Of a stretch of DNA of 64,000 nt, positions 56,995-64,000 are shown piece after piece (the first letter of the stretch is position 1; each line of letters opens with the position of its first letter). The stretch spans positions 18,102-82,101 of the forward strand of contig JAIPEL010000004.1 in the NCBI GenBank assembly GCA_021737185.1, in the 5' to 3' direction. The position numbers and the translations under genes were made by a program. Source of the stretch: Desulfobacterales bacterium. Lineage in GTDB: Bacteria > Desulfobacterota > Desulfobacteria > Desulfobacterales > CAFBRK01. A model generated the notes under the pieces. It was given only the letters and a program-made list of their open reading frames with translations. It did no database searches and was not told where the DNA came from.

Positions 56995-58113
56995 ATGCAT
57001 TTTGAATCCGACGGCCGCGATCGTTTCCCGCGCTGCGGCAATAACGGGCTGAGGACCGAAGAGTTGCTGCAGGCGGCCTACGATGCGATGAATTCAGCGC
57101 CCAGCGGCTGGGTCCTTTCCGGAACCGACGGCTGCATCCACTGGGCCAATCCGGCCTTTTTGACCATGTTCGGATATTCCCGCCTGTCTGAAGTGATCGG
57201 GATGAAACTGGCCGATATGTTTGCCTCGAGCCGCATACGGAAGATGGAAGACATATTCCATGAGATCGACCAGAGCGAAGAAGGAGAGGCGGAATTCGAG
57301 GTCGTCGACGACGAGGGTCATTCTTTCTGTGTCCGTGTCTCCGAATCGCAGGTTCGAAACGATCAGGGAAAAATCGTCGGCTGGATGGCCTTTTTTATCG
57401 ACGTCACCCAGCAAAAGCGGATGGAAGCGGAGCTGAGGGATTCGCACCAATATCTGCGGACCCTTTCGGCCCGGCTCGTTGACGCCCAGGAGGCCGAACG
57501 CAAAAGGGTCGCCAGGGAGCTGCATGACAGCATCGGCGCGGGACTGTCCGCCCTGAAATTCAGTGTCGAGCGCTGGTTCGAACGGCAAACCCAAGAGGCC
57601 GGGGGAGCCTGCTCCCCTCCGGACCGAATCGTGGAAAACCTCCAGCAGCTCATCGAAGAGGTCCGGCGGATTTCTCAAAATCTTCATCCGTCGATTCTTG
57701 ACGACCTCGGGCTGGCCACCGCGGTCCGGTCATTTTGCCGGCAGGTCCAGCAGAACTATGCCGGCTTGACCATCGAGGCCGATGTCTCCCAGGAGCTGGA
57801 TTCGATATCGGAGCGGCTTCAGCTGGTCGTTTATCGGGTGGCCCAGGAGTGCGTGACAAACGCCGCCCGCCACGGGAAGGCGAAGAACATTCGACTGCGC
57901 CTGGTGCATGAAAACGAACAGCTCATGTTCGACATCGAGGACGACGGGGTCGGGTTCGACACGGAAGCGGCCGGCGGCCAGGGAGCCGAAGGCAGTGGAA
58001 TGGGGCTGAACAACATCCGGGAGCGGACCGAAATTTTCGGGGGTCGATTTTTTCTCGAATCGAAGCCGGGCGCCGGAACCGTGGTCCGTTGTCGATGGTC
58101 ACTGGTGATGTAG
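56995..58113 (+). CDS. PAS-domain sensor histidine kinase (NarX/HisKA_3 type)
   Basis: 372-residue soluble kinase. PAS domain (about residues 20-140: APSGWVLSGTDGCIHWANPAFLTMFGYS), HisKA_3 dimerisation domain with phospho-His in ERKRVARELHDSIGAGLSALKF near 175, and a HATPase with NAARHGKAKNI and DIEDDGVGFDTEAAGGQGAEGSGMGLNNIRER. This subclass pairs with LuxR-type regulators; one is encoded convergently 7 bases away. The signal is likely cytoplasmic. The start codon is not backed by a strong ribosome site. Confidence 0.93.
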   Translation: MHFESDGRDRFPRCGNNGLRTEELLQAAYDAMNSAPSGWVLSGTDGCIHWANPAFLTMFGYSRLSEVIGMKLADMFASSRIRKMEDIFHEIDQSEEGEAEFEVVDDEGHSFCVRVSESQVRNDQGKIVGWMAFFIDVTQQKRMEAELRDSHQYLRTLSARLVDAQEAERKRVARELHDSIGAGLSALKFSVERWFERQTQEAGGACSPPDRIVENLQQLIEEVRRISQNLHPSILDDLGLATAVRSFCRQVQQNYAGLTIEADVSQELDSISERLQLVVYRVAQECVTNAARHGKAKNIRLRLVHENEQLMFDIEDDGVGFDTEAAGGQGAEGSGMGLNNIRERTEIFGGRFFLESKPGAGTVVRCRWSLVM

Positions 58114-58120
58114 CCGGGGG

Positions 58121-58780
58121 TTATCCCGCCACTACGAGCCCTTTATCGATGGCATAGGCGGTCAGTGCCGCGGCGTTGTGCAGATCGAGCTTTTTCATGA
58201 TGTTGGATCGATGCTTGTCTACTGTCTTGGGGCTGATACACAGAAAATCGGCAATTTCCGCGTTTTTGTATCCTTCGCCGATGAGTTTGAGCACTTCTTT
58301 TTCCCGCTGGGTGAGGCTTTCCCATCGCGTGTCGGTTTTGAGCCGCTTTTTGCCGGCCAGAAACCCATCCAGCACCTGGTCTGAAATTTCTGGGCTGATG
58401 TACCGTTTTCCGTCCAGCACTTTTCGAATGGCGTTCAGAAATTCTTCCCGACCGCTCTGTTTCAGGCAGTAGCCGTTCGCGCCGGATTCAAATGACGCCA
58501 GAATGTATTCGTCGTCTGTCTGTATGGTCACCGCGAGAATCTTGACCTGACCAAACCGCTTGTGAATGTCCTTGATGGCCGAGATGCCGTTCATTTTCGG
58601 CATCGCCAGGTCGAGCAGAATCAGGTCCGGTTCGTGCTTTTCCACGCATCGAACAGCCTCCAGCCCGTTGGCGGCCTCGGCGACGACCTCCAGGTCGGCC
58701 TCGTCTGCGAGCATCGCAGCCAGCCCTTCTCTAAGCAGGGTATGGTCTTCTGCAATCACGATTCGTTTTTTCCCGATCAT
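58121..58780 (-). CDS. LuxR/NarL-family response regulator
   Basis: 219-residue regulator. Receiver (1-120) with phospho-acceptor Asp in LILLDLAMPKMNG near residue 56, Thr-type switch region and Lys in YCLKQSG; C-terminal LuxR helix-turn-helix from about 155: SLTQREKEVLKLIGEGYKNAEIADFLCISPKTVDKHRSNIMKKLDL. Probable partner of the PAS kinase on the opposite strand, stop to stop with 7 bases between. Start 58780 is favoured (AAGG 6 bases upstream); a second ATG lies at 58795. Confidence 0.92.
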   Translation of the reverse strand: MIGKKRIVIAEDHTLLREGLAAMLADEADLEVVAEAANGLEAVRCVEKHEPDLILLDLAMPKMNGISAIKDIHKRFGQVKILAVTIQTDDEYILASFESGANGYCLKQSGREEFLNAIRKVLDGKRYISPEISDQVLDGFLAGKKRLKTDTRWESLTQREKEVLKLIGEGYKNAEIADFLCISPKTVDKHRSNIMKKLDLHNAAALTAYAIDKGLVVAG

Positions 58781-58994
58781 CTCATGCCTTTCCATCGTGG
58801 ATAAGACACATTTCAAGGCCGCTCGCCGACGCAAGAGGGGGTATTTCAGGTCGGGCGAACGGGCAAATACAGTGAATCCCTTATTTAGCACGATAGGTGG
58901 CAATGGTAAAGATTGAGAGCGAGGCACACGATTCCAGAAACACCGGTTCTGCCCTCCGCGCCGAGCCGGGGATATTTAACGCAGGGACCAAACC

Positions 58995-59414
58995 ATGTGT
59001 GACATTTTACTGGTCGAAGACAACAGGATTTTTCGAGAAACCTTGTACGAAAGTCTTGTCGCCAGATATCCGGCGGCCAAGATCGAGGCGGTCGAGACCG
59101 GTGAGGCCGCGCTGGATGTGACCTCCGGCGATCCGCCGAAGACGGTTTTACTGGACATCTCCCTGCCGGGCATCAGCGGCCTGGAGGTGGCCGAGAAAAT
59201 GCGCTCCCGAAATGTTCCTGCTACAATCGTGATCCTCACCGGAAACGACTATCCCGAATACCAGGAAGCGGCCAGAGACAGGGGAGTGGAATTTTTCATA
59301 TCCAAAAACACGGCCAGGCTGGATGAAATTCTTTCTTTGGCCGGGATCCTGATCGGGTCTGAAACCCCCCTGGACCGCCTGACGGAAAAATATCGACTAT
59401 CCCCCTCGGACTGA
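58995..59414 (+). CDS. Single-domain response regulator
   Basis: 139 residues, a receiver only: DILLVEDNRIFRETLYESL, acceptor Asp near 55 in TVLLDISLPGISG, ILTGNDYPEYQ with the switch Thr, and FISKNTARLDEI with the Lys. No output domain, so it may relay phosphate or compete with the LuxR regulator for the same kinase. Just upstream of ftsH by 59 bases. Confidence 0.9.
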   Translation: MCDILLVEDNRIFRETLYESLVARYPAAKIEAVETGEAALDVTSGDPPKTVLLDISLPGISGLEVAEKMRSRNVPATIVILTGNDYPEYQEAARDRGVEFFISKNTARLDEILSLAGILIGSETPLDRLTEKYRLSPSD

Positions 59415-59473
59415 CTCGACCCACCCAACGAATTTTCCCGACGCGCTCTAACTTTTGCAGGAGACGACAACGC

Positions 59474-61375
59474 ATGACGAATCAGATACCTACGGCCGGA
59501 AAACACAGACCGGATTGGACCCGCTACCTGTGGGTGCTTCTGGCGGTGTTCGTCGCGGCCCAGTTTTACGGGATCATGGCCAAGCCCCGAGCCCTCGACC
59601 TTTCCTACTCGGAGTTCAAGTCCCGGCTCAAAGCAGGCTCCGTTGAGTCCGTTGTCATCGACGGCAACGAGATCTCCGGCAAGCTGGCGGCAGAGGCAGA
59701 CGGAAAAGAAAAGACAAGCCAGGACCCGGAGCAAACAGCTGAAGAAACGAAAGACGTCGAAAAGGACCGGTCTTTTCATACCGTAATTCCCGCCTTCGGC
59801 GACCCGGAGCTCATGACGCTGCTGGAAGAACACGACGTGCGCATCGACGCCAAGGCCCAGGGGCGCCATTGGCTGGTCACGGTGCTGGCCGCCCTGCTGC
59901 CGTGGGTGCTGATATTCGGCATCTTCTATTATTTCAGCCAGCGTATGCAAAAAAGGATGGGAATGGGCAAAGGCGGGGGCGTCTTTGGCTTCGGCAAGTC
60001 CAAAGCAAAGCTTCACACCCGGACCGTCAGCGAGTTGAGCTTCAAGGACGTAGCCGGAATGGAAAACGTTAAGCGCGAGCTCCAGGAGATGGTCGAATAC
60101 CTGCGGGATCCATCCCGGTTTCAGTCCCTGGGCGGAGAGCTGCCCAAAGGGGTTCTGTTGGTCGGCCCCCCGGGAACCGGCAAGACCCTCATGGCCCGTG
60201 CGGTGGCCGGAGAAGCCGCGGTTCCCTTTTACAGCATCAGCGGGTCGGAATTCATCGAGATGTTCGTCGGCGTCGGGGCCTCCCGGGTCAGGGATATGTT
60301 CGAGCAGGCCAAAAAAGAATCTCCCGCCATTATCTTCATCGATGAATTGGACTCCATCGGGCGGGTCCGGGGCACCGGCCTCGGCGGCGGACATGACGAA
60401 CGGGAACAGACCCTGAACCAGATTCTGTCGGAGATGGACGGGTTTTCTCCCACCGAATCGCTCGTGGTCATGGCGGCGACCAACCGCCCCGACGTGCTGG
60501 ACCCAGCCCTTGTCCGTCCGGGGCGCTTCGATCGGCAGATCCAGGTGGACCTGCCCCAGAAAAGCGCCCGGGAAAAGATCCTGGCGCTGCATGCCGCAGA
60601 GGTGCCCCTGGACGACGACGTCGATTTGGGTGCGGTAGCGGGGCTGACCGTCGGCTTTTCCGGAGCCGATCTGAAAAACCTGGTGAACGAAGCGGCCCTG
60701 TTGGCGGCAAGAAAGGAAAAGCAAAAGGTCGGGCAGGAAGATTTCCAGCAGGGCCGCGACAAGATCCTGATGGGCGTTGAACGCGAAGACCGGCTCGACG
60801 GCGACGAGAAGAAGGTCGTCGCCTATCACGAGGCCGGCCATGCCCTGGTGGCCAAACTGCTTCCCGACGCCGACCCCCTTCAAAAAGTGACCATCATCCC
60901 CCGGGGCCGCTCCCTGGGGGCCACCGAACAGATCCCGGAAGAAGACCGGCACAACCTGGGTCGGAAATACCTGTTGAACCGGATTCGTATCATGCTCGGC
61001 GGCCGGGCGGCGGAAAAGCTGGTCTTCAATGAGCTGACCACCGGCGCCGGAGACGACCTGAAGAAGGTCACCCAGACGGTCCGGCGGATGGTCTGCCAGT
61101 GGGGGATGAGCGAAAAATTGGGGCCCGTGACCTTTCAGCTGGGCAAATCCCACCCCTTCCTCGGCCAGGAAATGACAGAACCCCGGGATTTCAGCGAGCA
61201 CACGGCCAAAATCATCGACGAGGAGGTCCGCAGGATCATCGTCAAAGGTGAGGAGACGGCCGAACAGATGCTTTCCGAAAACCGGGACCGGCTCGACCGG
61301 CTGGCCGAAGCGCTTCTGGAGCACGAGACCCTGTCCAACGAGGAGATCAACGATCTTCTGGGTATGGAGAACTGA
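59474..61375 (+). CDS. ftsH: ATP-dependent zinc metalloprotease FtsH
   Basis: 633-residue membrane AAA protease. Two membrane segments (residues 13-33 and 131-155) enclose a periplasmic domain with an acidic insert ([19 protein letters not shown]). AAA core: [25 protein letters not shown] (Walker B), the SRH region [16 protein letters not shown]. Protease domain with the zinc motif HEAGH at 452-456 and the third ligand Asp in [13 protein letters not shown]. All essential residues are intact. AGGAGA precedes the ATG. Confidence 0.98.
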   Translation: MTNQIPTAGKHRPDWTRYLWVLLAVFVAAQFYGIMAKPRALDLSYSEFKSRLKAGSVESVVIDGNEISGKLAAEADGKEKTSQDPEQTAEETKDVEKDRSFHTVIPAFGDPELMTLLEEHDVRIDAKAQGRHWLVTVLAALLPWVLIFGIFYYFSQRMQKRMGMGKGGGVFGFGKSKAKLHTRTVSELSFKDVAGMENVKRELQEMVEYLRDPSRFQSLGGELPKGVLLVGPPGTGKTLMARAVAGEAAVPFYSISGSEFIEMFVGVGASRVRDMFEQAKKESPAIIFIDELDSIGRVRGTGLGGGHDEREQTLNQILSEMDGFSPTESLVVMAATNRPDVLDPALVRPGRFDRQIQVDLPQKSAREKILALHAAEVPLDDDVDLGAVAGLTVGFSGADLKNLVNEAALLAARKEKQKVGQEDFQQGRDKILMGVEREDRLDGDEKKVVAYHEAGHALVAKLLPDADPLQKVTIIPRGRSLGATEQIPEEDRHNLGRKYLLNRIRIMLGGRAAEKLVFNELTTGAGDDLKKVTQTVRRMVCQWGMSEKLGPVTFQLGKSHPFLGQEMTEPRDFSEHTAKIIDEEVRRIIVKGEETAEQMLSENRDRLDRLAEALLEHETLSNEEINDLLGMEN

Positions 61376-61599
61376 GCCCTGGACGATCCGGCCGATCCCA
61401 CCGTCAAAACAGGAGGGCCTGTGGTTTCGAATACATGATGGACCGTATTGTGGTCGGTCGCATGCTCCGGGTAAAAGAACGTAATGATGAAGTTGTCGGC
61501 CTCCGGCGAAGGTCACCTGGAGCTTTCTGGAGAACCGCATTTGGTTTTTTTTGGCCCTGGACCTTGTTTTGGTCATTTGAATGAAAAAGGAGGTAATCC

Positions 61600-61992
61600 A
61601 TGAGTATCGGTGAACTGTTCCAGACCGACGACTGGAAAAACGAAAAGCATGTTCCGGTCATCGAAGCCCCGCAAAGCGCAAAAGCCGATGAGGCCTTCGA
61701 TGTCACCCTCTCGGTGGGAAAGGAGATCGCCCATCCGAACACCACCGAGCACCACATCCGATGGATCCAGCTCTTTTTCAAGCCGGACGGCGACAAGTTC
61801 GCCTACCAGATCGGCAATTGGGAGTTCAGCGCCCACGGCGAATCGGTCAAAGGGGCAAACGAAGGACCGGCCACGGCCGAGCCGAAAGTATCCGCCACCT
61901 TGAGGCTGAAGACGTCCGGCACCTTGGTGGCATCCAGCTATTGCAACATCCACGGTTTGTGGGAAAACAGCACAGCGATTCAGATCGGGTAA
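61600..61992 (+). CDS. Superoxide reductase (neelaredoxin, class II desulfoferrodoxin)
   Basis: 130-residue enzyme reducing superoxide to peroxide without making oxygen, as used by anaerobes. Active-site iron ligands are His17, His45, His51, Cys115 and His118 in EKHVPVIE, HPNTTEHHIRW and CNIHGLW; Glu15 and Lys16 of the catalytic loop are kept. It lacks the N-terminal desulforedoxin domain, hence class II. AAGGAGG 6 bases before the ATG. Four bases separate it from the next gene. Confidence 0.96.
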   Translation: MSIGELFQTDDWKNEKHVPVIEAPQSAKADEAFDVTLSVGKEIAHPNTTEHHIRWIQLFFKPDGDKFAYQIGNWEFSAHGESVKGANEGPATAEPKVSATLRLKTSGTLVASSYCNIHGLWENSTAIQIG

Positions 61993-61995
61993 CCG

Positions 61996-62247
61996 ATGCC
62001 AGGAAAATCGCTCAGTATGGGTAGGGGACAGGCGGCAGCAATGCCGTCTTTACCTTCACGAAGGCCGGAGGACGGTTCCCCGGTGAAAGAGCCGCCGGGG
62101 GCCCCTCCGCCGGTCAAGGAACCTCCTGACGACCGGCCGAGTCGAACGCCGCCGCCCGCGCCGGACGATCCACCGGTCAAGGAGCCGCCGGAGCCCGAAC
62201 CGCCGCCGGTCAAAGAACCCCCGGCTGAACCGGAGTCTGCGCCATGA
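61996..62247 (+). CDS. Short proline-rich protein with PVKEPP repeats
   Basis: 83 residues, about half Pro/Glu/Lys/Asp, with four PVKEPP units (residues 29-34, 39-44, 60-65, 71-76) joined by acidic Pro-rich linkers. It begins 4 bases after the superoxide reductase stop and ends inside the ATG of the glycosyltransferase (ATGA), which argues for real translation. No signal peptide, no fold. No ribosome site except the ACCGATGCC context, so it may depend on re-initiation. Family unknown. Confidence 0.55.
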   Translation: MPGKSLSMGRGQAAAMPSLPSRRPEDGSPVKEPPGAPPPVKEPPDDRPSRTPPPAPDDPPVKEPPEPEPPPVKEPPAEPESAP

Positions 62248-63560
62248 ATATTTGCATGTTCACCAATACTTATCTGCCCCACGTCGGCGGGGTGGCCCGA
62301 TCGGTATCCGTGCTGGAGAAGGACCTGCGAAACCTCGGCCACCAGGTGCTGGTGGTGGCCCCGGAATATTCGGAAAAAGAGGCGGCGTCGGAGAACGCCG
62401 ATGAAAAAAAGGATCGGGAGACGGAGCCGGAGGCGGAGGGGGTTCTTCGGCTGCCGGCGATCCAGAATTTCAACGGGAGCGACTTCTCGCTTCGAATTCC
62501 GATGCCGTTTTTCGTTTCGGAAAAAGTCGACGCGTTCGCACCGGACCTGATCCACAGCCACCATCCCTATCTGCTCGGGGACACCGCGCTGAGAACGGCT
62601 CAGCGGATCGGACTGCCGGTGGTTTTCACCCACCACACCCGCTACGAACAGTATGTGCACCACGTCACGGAAGACCTGGAAACCCTGCGAAAGTTTGCAC
62701 AGAATCTGGCCACCGAGTATGCCAATCTATGCTCCTGCGTGATTGCCCCGAGTCGGAGCATTGCAGAGCTGATCCGATCGAGGGGCGTGGACCGGCCGAT
62801 TCACGTCATTCCCACCGGCGTCGATCTGGACTTTTTTTCAGCCGGGCGCGGAAAGCAGTTCCGGCGCAGAAAAGACATCCCGGCAGACGCACCGGTGGTG
62901 GGTCATGTTGGGCGGCTGGCCCCAGAAAAGAACCTGTCCTATCTGGCCGAGGCCGCCGCCCGATTTCTCGAAAAAAATGCCGACAGCCGGTTTCTCGTGG
63001 TGGGGGAGGGGCCCAGCGAGAAAAACATCCGGGACGCGTTTGAAGACGGTCTCGAAGATCGGCTCGTCATGGCTGGAAGGTTAAGCGGACAGGAGCTGAG
63101 CGACGCCTATGCCGCCATGGACCTGTTTGCCTTTTCTTCCCAGTCCGAAACCCAGGGAATGGTCGTGGCAGAAGCCATGGCCGCGGCAAAGCCGGTGGTC
63201 GCCCTGGATGCGCCCGGCGTCCGGGAAATGATCGAAGACGGAAAAAACGGGCGTCTTCTGCCGGCGGATGTGTCGGTGGGGTCGTTTTCAGAGGTGCTGG
63301 CTCAGCTTCTGGAAGATTCCGGGCTGCTGGAGACCATGTCCGGGCAAGCGCGACAAACGGCCGAGTCGGTGAGCCGGGAAAACTGCGCACGGAAAGTGGT
63401 CTCCCTCTATGAATCGGTGCGCAAGCAGGAGCGCCGCCGGAGAAAGGATTTTTCCGGCCTTGACGACCTGTTCCATCGCCTTCAATCCGAATGGGAGCTG
63501 GTTTCCGGAAAGTTTGCCGCCCTGAAAAAGGCTGTGGACGAAGATGTTTTTGAGCGGTGA
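62244..63560 (+). CDS. GT4-family glycosyltransferase
   Basis: 438-residue glycosyltransferase, GT-B fold. Acceptor domain starts ICMFTNTYLPHVGGVARSVSVLEKDLRNLGHQVLVVAPEY; donor side has VGHVGRLAPEKNLSYLAEAAARFLEKN, LVVGEGPSEKNI and the E-x7-E region FSSQSETQGMVVAEAMAAAKPVVAL. It resembles glucosyltransferases that make monoglucosyl diacylglycerol, but the acceptor is not proven. A C-terminal basic helix (residues 390-405) could bind membrane. Starts in the stop of the PVKEPP gene. Confidence 0.93.
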   Translation: MNICMFTNTYLPHVGGVARSVSVLEKDLRNLGHQVLVVAPEYSEKEAASENADEKKDRETEPEAEGVLRLPAIQNFNGSDFSLRIPMPFFVSEKVDAFAPDLIHSHHPYLLGDTALRTAQRIGLPVVFTHHTRYEQYVHHVTEDLETLRKFAQNLATEYANLCSCVIAPSRSIAELIRSRGVDRPIHVIPTGVDLDFFSAGRGKQFRRRKDIPADAPVVGHVGRLAPEKNLSYLAEAAARFLEKNADSRFLVVGEGPSEKNIRDAFEDGLEDRLVMAGRLSGQELSDAYAAMDLFAFSSQSETQGMVVAEAMAAAKPVVALDAPGVREMIEDGKNGRLLPADVSVGSFSEVLAQLLEDSGLLETMSGQARQTAESVSRENCARKVVSLYESVRKQERRRRKDFSGLDDLFHRLQSEWELVSGKFAALKKAVDEDVFER

Positions 63561-63597
63561 AGGCAATCCGGCGCCGGATCGAGGTAAAGTAGATCCG

Positions 63598-63903
63598 CTC
63601 GCGCCTTTGCAGCGAGATAAGATGTCTGAATACGGAAACCGGCAGGCAAAAAATCCCAAGCACCAAATCTCAAACAAATTCCAAATTCCAAGCACCAAAT
63701 TCCAAACAAAATACCTTAGAAAGGCTTTTGTCCTTGTTTGGATATTGTGATTTGGTGCTTGGTGCTTGTTTGAAATTTGGGATTTGGTGCTTGGGATTTG
63801 AAAAGTTTACTCCCTGCCGCATTTGGCTTCCGTTCGGGCGAAGTTTCACATAAGCCCCGCTGCTGACCGCGAGGCGATCAGTTTGATCAAACGTGAAACT
63901 TCT
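63598..63903. repeat. Composite repeat block, copy 2 (inverted)
   Basis: Reverse orientation of 34470-34803: TTGCAGCGAGATAAGATG, the mirror-arm repeat of CCAAGCACCAAATTCC units (63648-63802) with loop ATACCTTAGAAAGGC, TCCCTGCCGCATTTGGC, then a full GAAGTTTCAC palindrome (63838-63903) ending GTGAAACTTC. It lacks the nested insert of copy 1. Confidence 0.83.
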
Positions 63904-63909
63904 CAGGCC

Positions 63910-64000
63910 GTCATTCCGGGCTTGACCCGGAATCCAGGTATTTCTGGATCCCGGCTCGAAGTTTATCCCGCACTTGATGCGGGGCTTCGCTACGGCCGGG
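63910..64000. repeat. CGTCATTCCGGG-type intergenic repeat, cut by window end
   Basis: Begins CCGTCATTCCGGGCTTGACC and shares the CATTCCGG/GGATCC design with 48515-48616. Incomplete at the window edge. Confidence 0.65.

Noticed and set aside
59249..61576. 775-codon open frame on the minus strand opposite ftsH
   Set aside because: Shadow of a GC-rich conserved gene; no family pattern, no ribosome site.
1..64000. tRNA, rRNA, insertion sequence or prophage genes
   Set aside because: No cloverleaf, rRNA stretch, transposase, integrase or phage structural gene was recognised on either strand.

Overview
The window reads as GC-rich chromosomal DNA of a strictly anaerobic bacterium, most plausibly a member of the Desulfobacterota (former Deltaproteobacteria). 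The grounds are a TRAP carboxylate transporter, a 2-hydroxyacyl-CoA dehydratase with its ATP-dependent activator, a fused ADP-forming acyl-CoA synthetase, a class II superoxide reductase, a rubrerythrin-like protein, and a dense load of short intergenic palindromes. This placement is inference from gene content; no rRNA, tRNA or dsr gene is present. No CRISPR array, transposase, reverse transcriptase or prophage module was found.

Layout. 0-12.2 kb: a TRAP transporter (dctP, dctQ, dctM), an ACT-domain protein, and a plus-strand catabolic cluster: ketopantoate-reductase-like enzyme, dehydratase activator, dehydratase subunit, ADP-forming acyl-CoA synthetase, AMP-forming acyl-CoA ligase, thiolase-fold enzyme. 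The set fits import and CoA-dependent breakdown of an organic acid with recovery of ATP. 12.3-14.7 kb (minus): aroF and pheA behind a phenylalanine-rich leader peptide and an overlapping terminator, a nearly textbook phenylalanine attenuator. 14.8-27 kb: a large GAF protein of unknown function, adenine deaminase, a lactate-permease-family carrier, glycogen phosphorylase, a YkvA protein, diaminopropionate ammonia-lyase, a NYN-LOTUS protein and a truncated AAA ATPase.

27.5-37 kb: a hybrid histidine kinase and a REC-PAS-GGDEF protein that share the same unusual N-terminal module, with a GNAT enzyme, an M20 peptidase, metF and a tartrate/malate-type dehydrogenase between them. 36.7-47 kb: patatin plus cardiolipin synthase, quinone oxidoreductase, PfkB kinase, phosphoglycolate phosphatase, a cyclophilin-like protein, a degenerate rubrerythrin, YkgJ, PaaI, a GalT-like transferase, a PHP phosphoesterase and DUF2062. 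47-51 kb: an unknown membrane protein, then a repeat-filled, partly AT-richer stretch with a peptidoglycan-binding protein, RlpA and a decayed sugar dehydrogenase. 51-55 kb (minus): an overlapping operon of TPR-methyltransferase, fructokinase and sucrose-phosphate synthase (sucrose is often a compatible solute). 56-63.6 kb: histidine kinase, LuxR-type regulator, lone receiver, ftsH, superoxide reductase, a PVKEPP-repeat protein and a glycosyltransferase.

The most unusual feature is the intergenic DNA. At least eight gaps hold imperfect palindromes whose arms are degenerate tandem repeats of a 7-10 bp unit on one side and its reverse complement on the other, with a different unit at almost every locus. 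Also present are a ~99-bp element with 14-bp terminal inverted repeats (two copies), a ~65-bp palindrome family, a 24-bp palindrome that overlaps gene ends (six copies), a ~300-bp composite block in two inverted copies, and an unexplained 223-bp element bounded by 32-33 bp inverted arms that could be a structured RNA.
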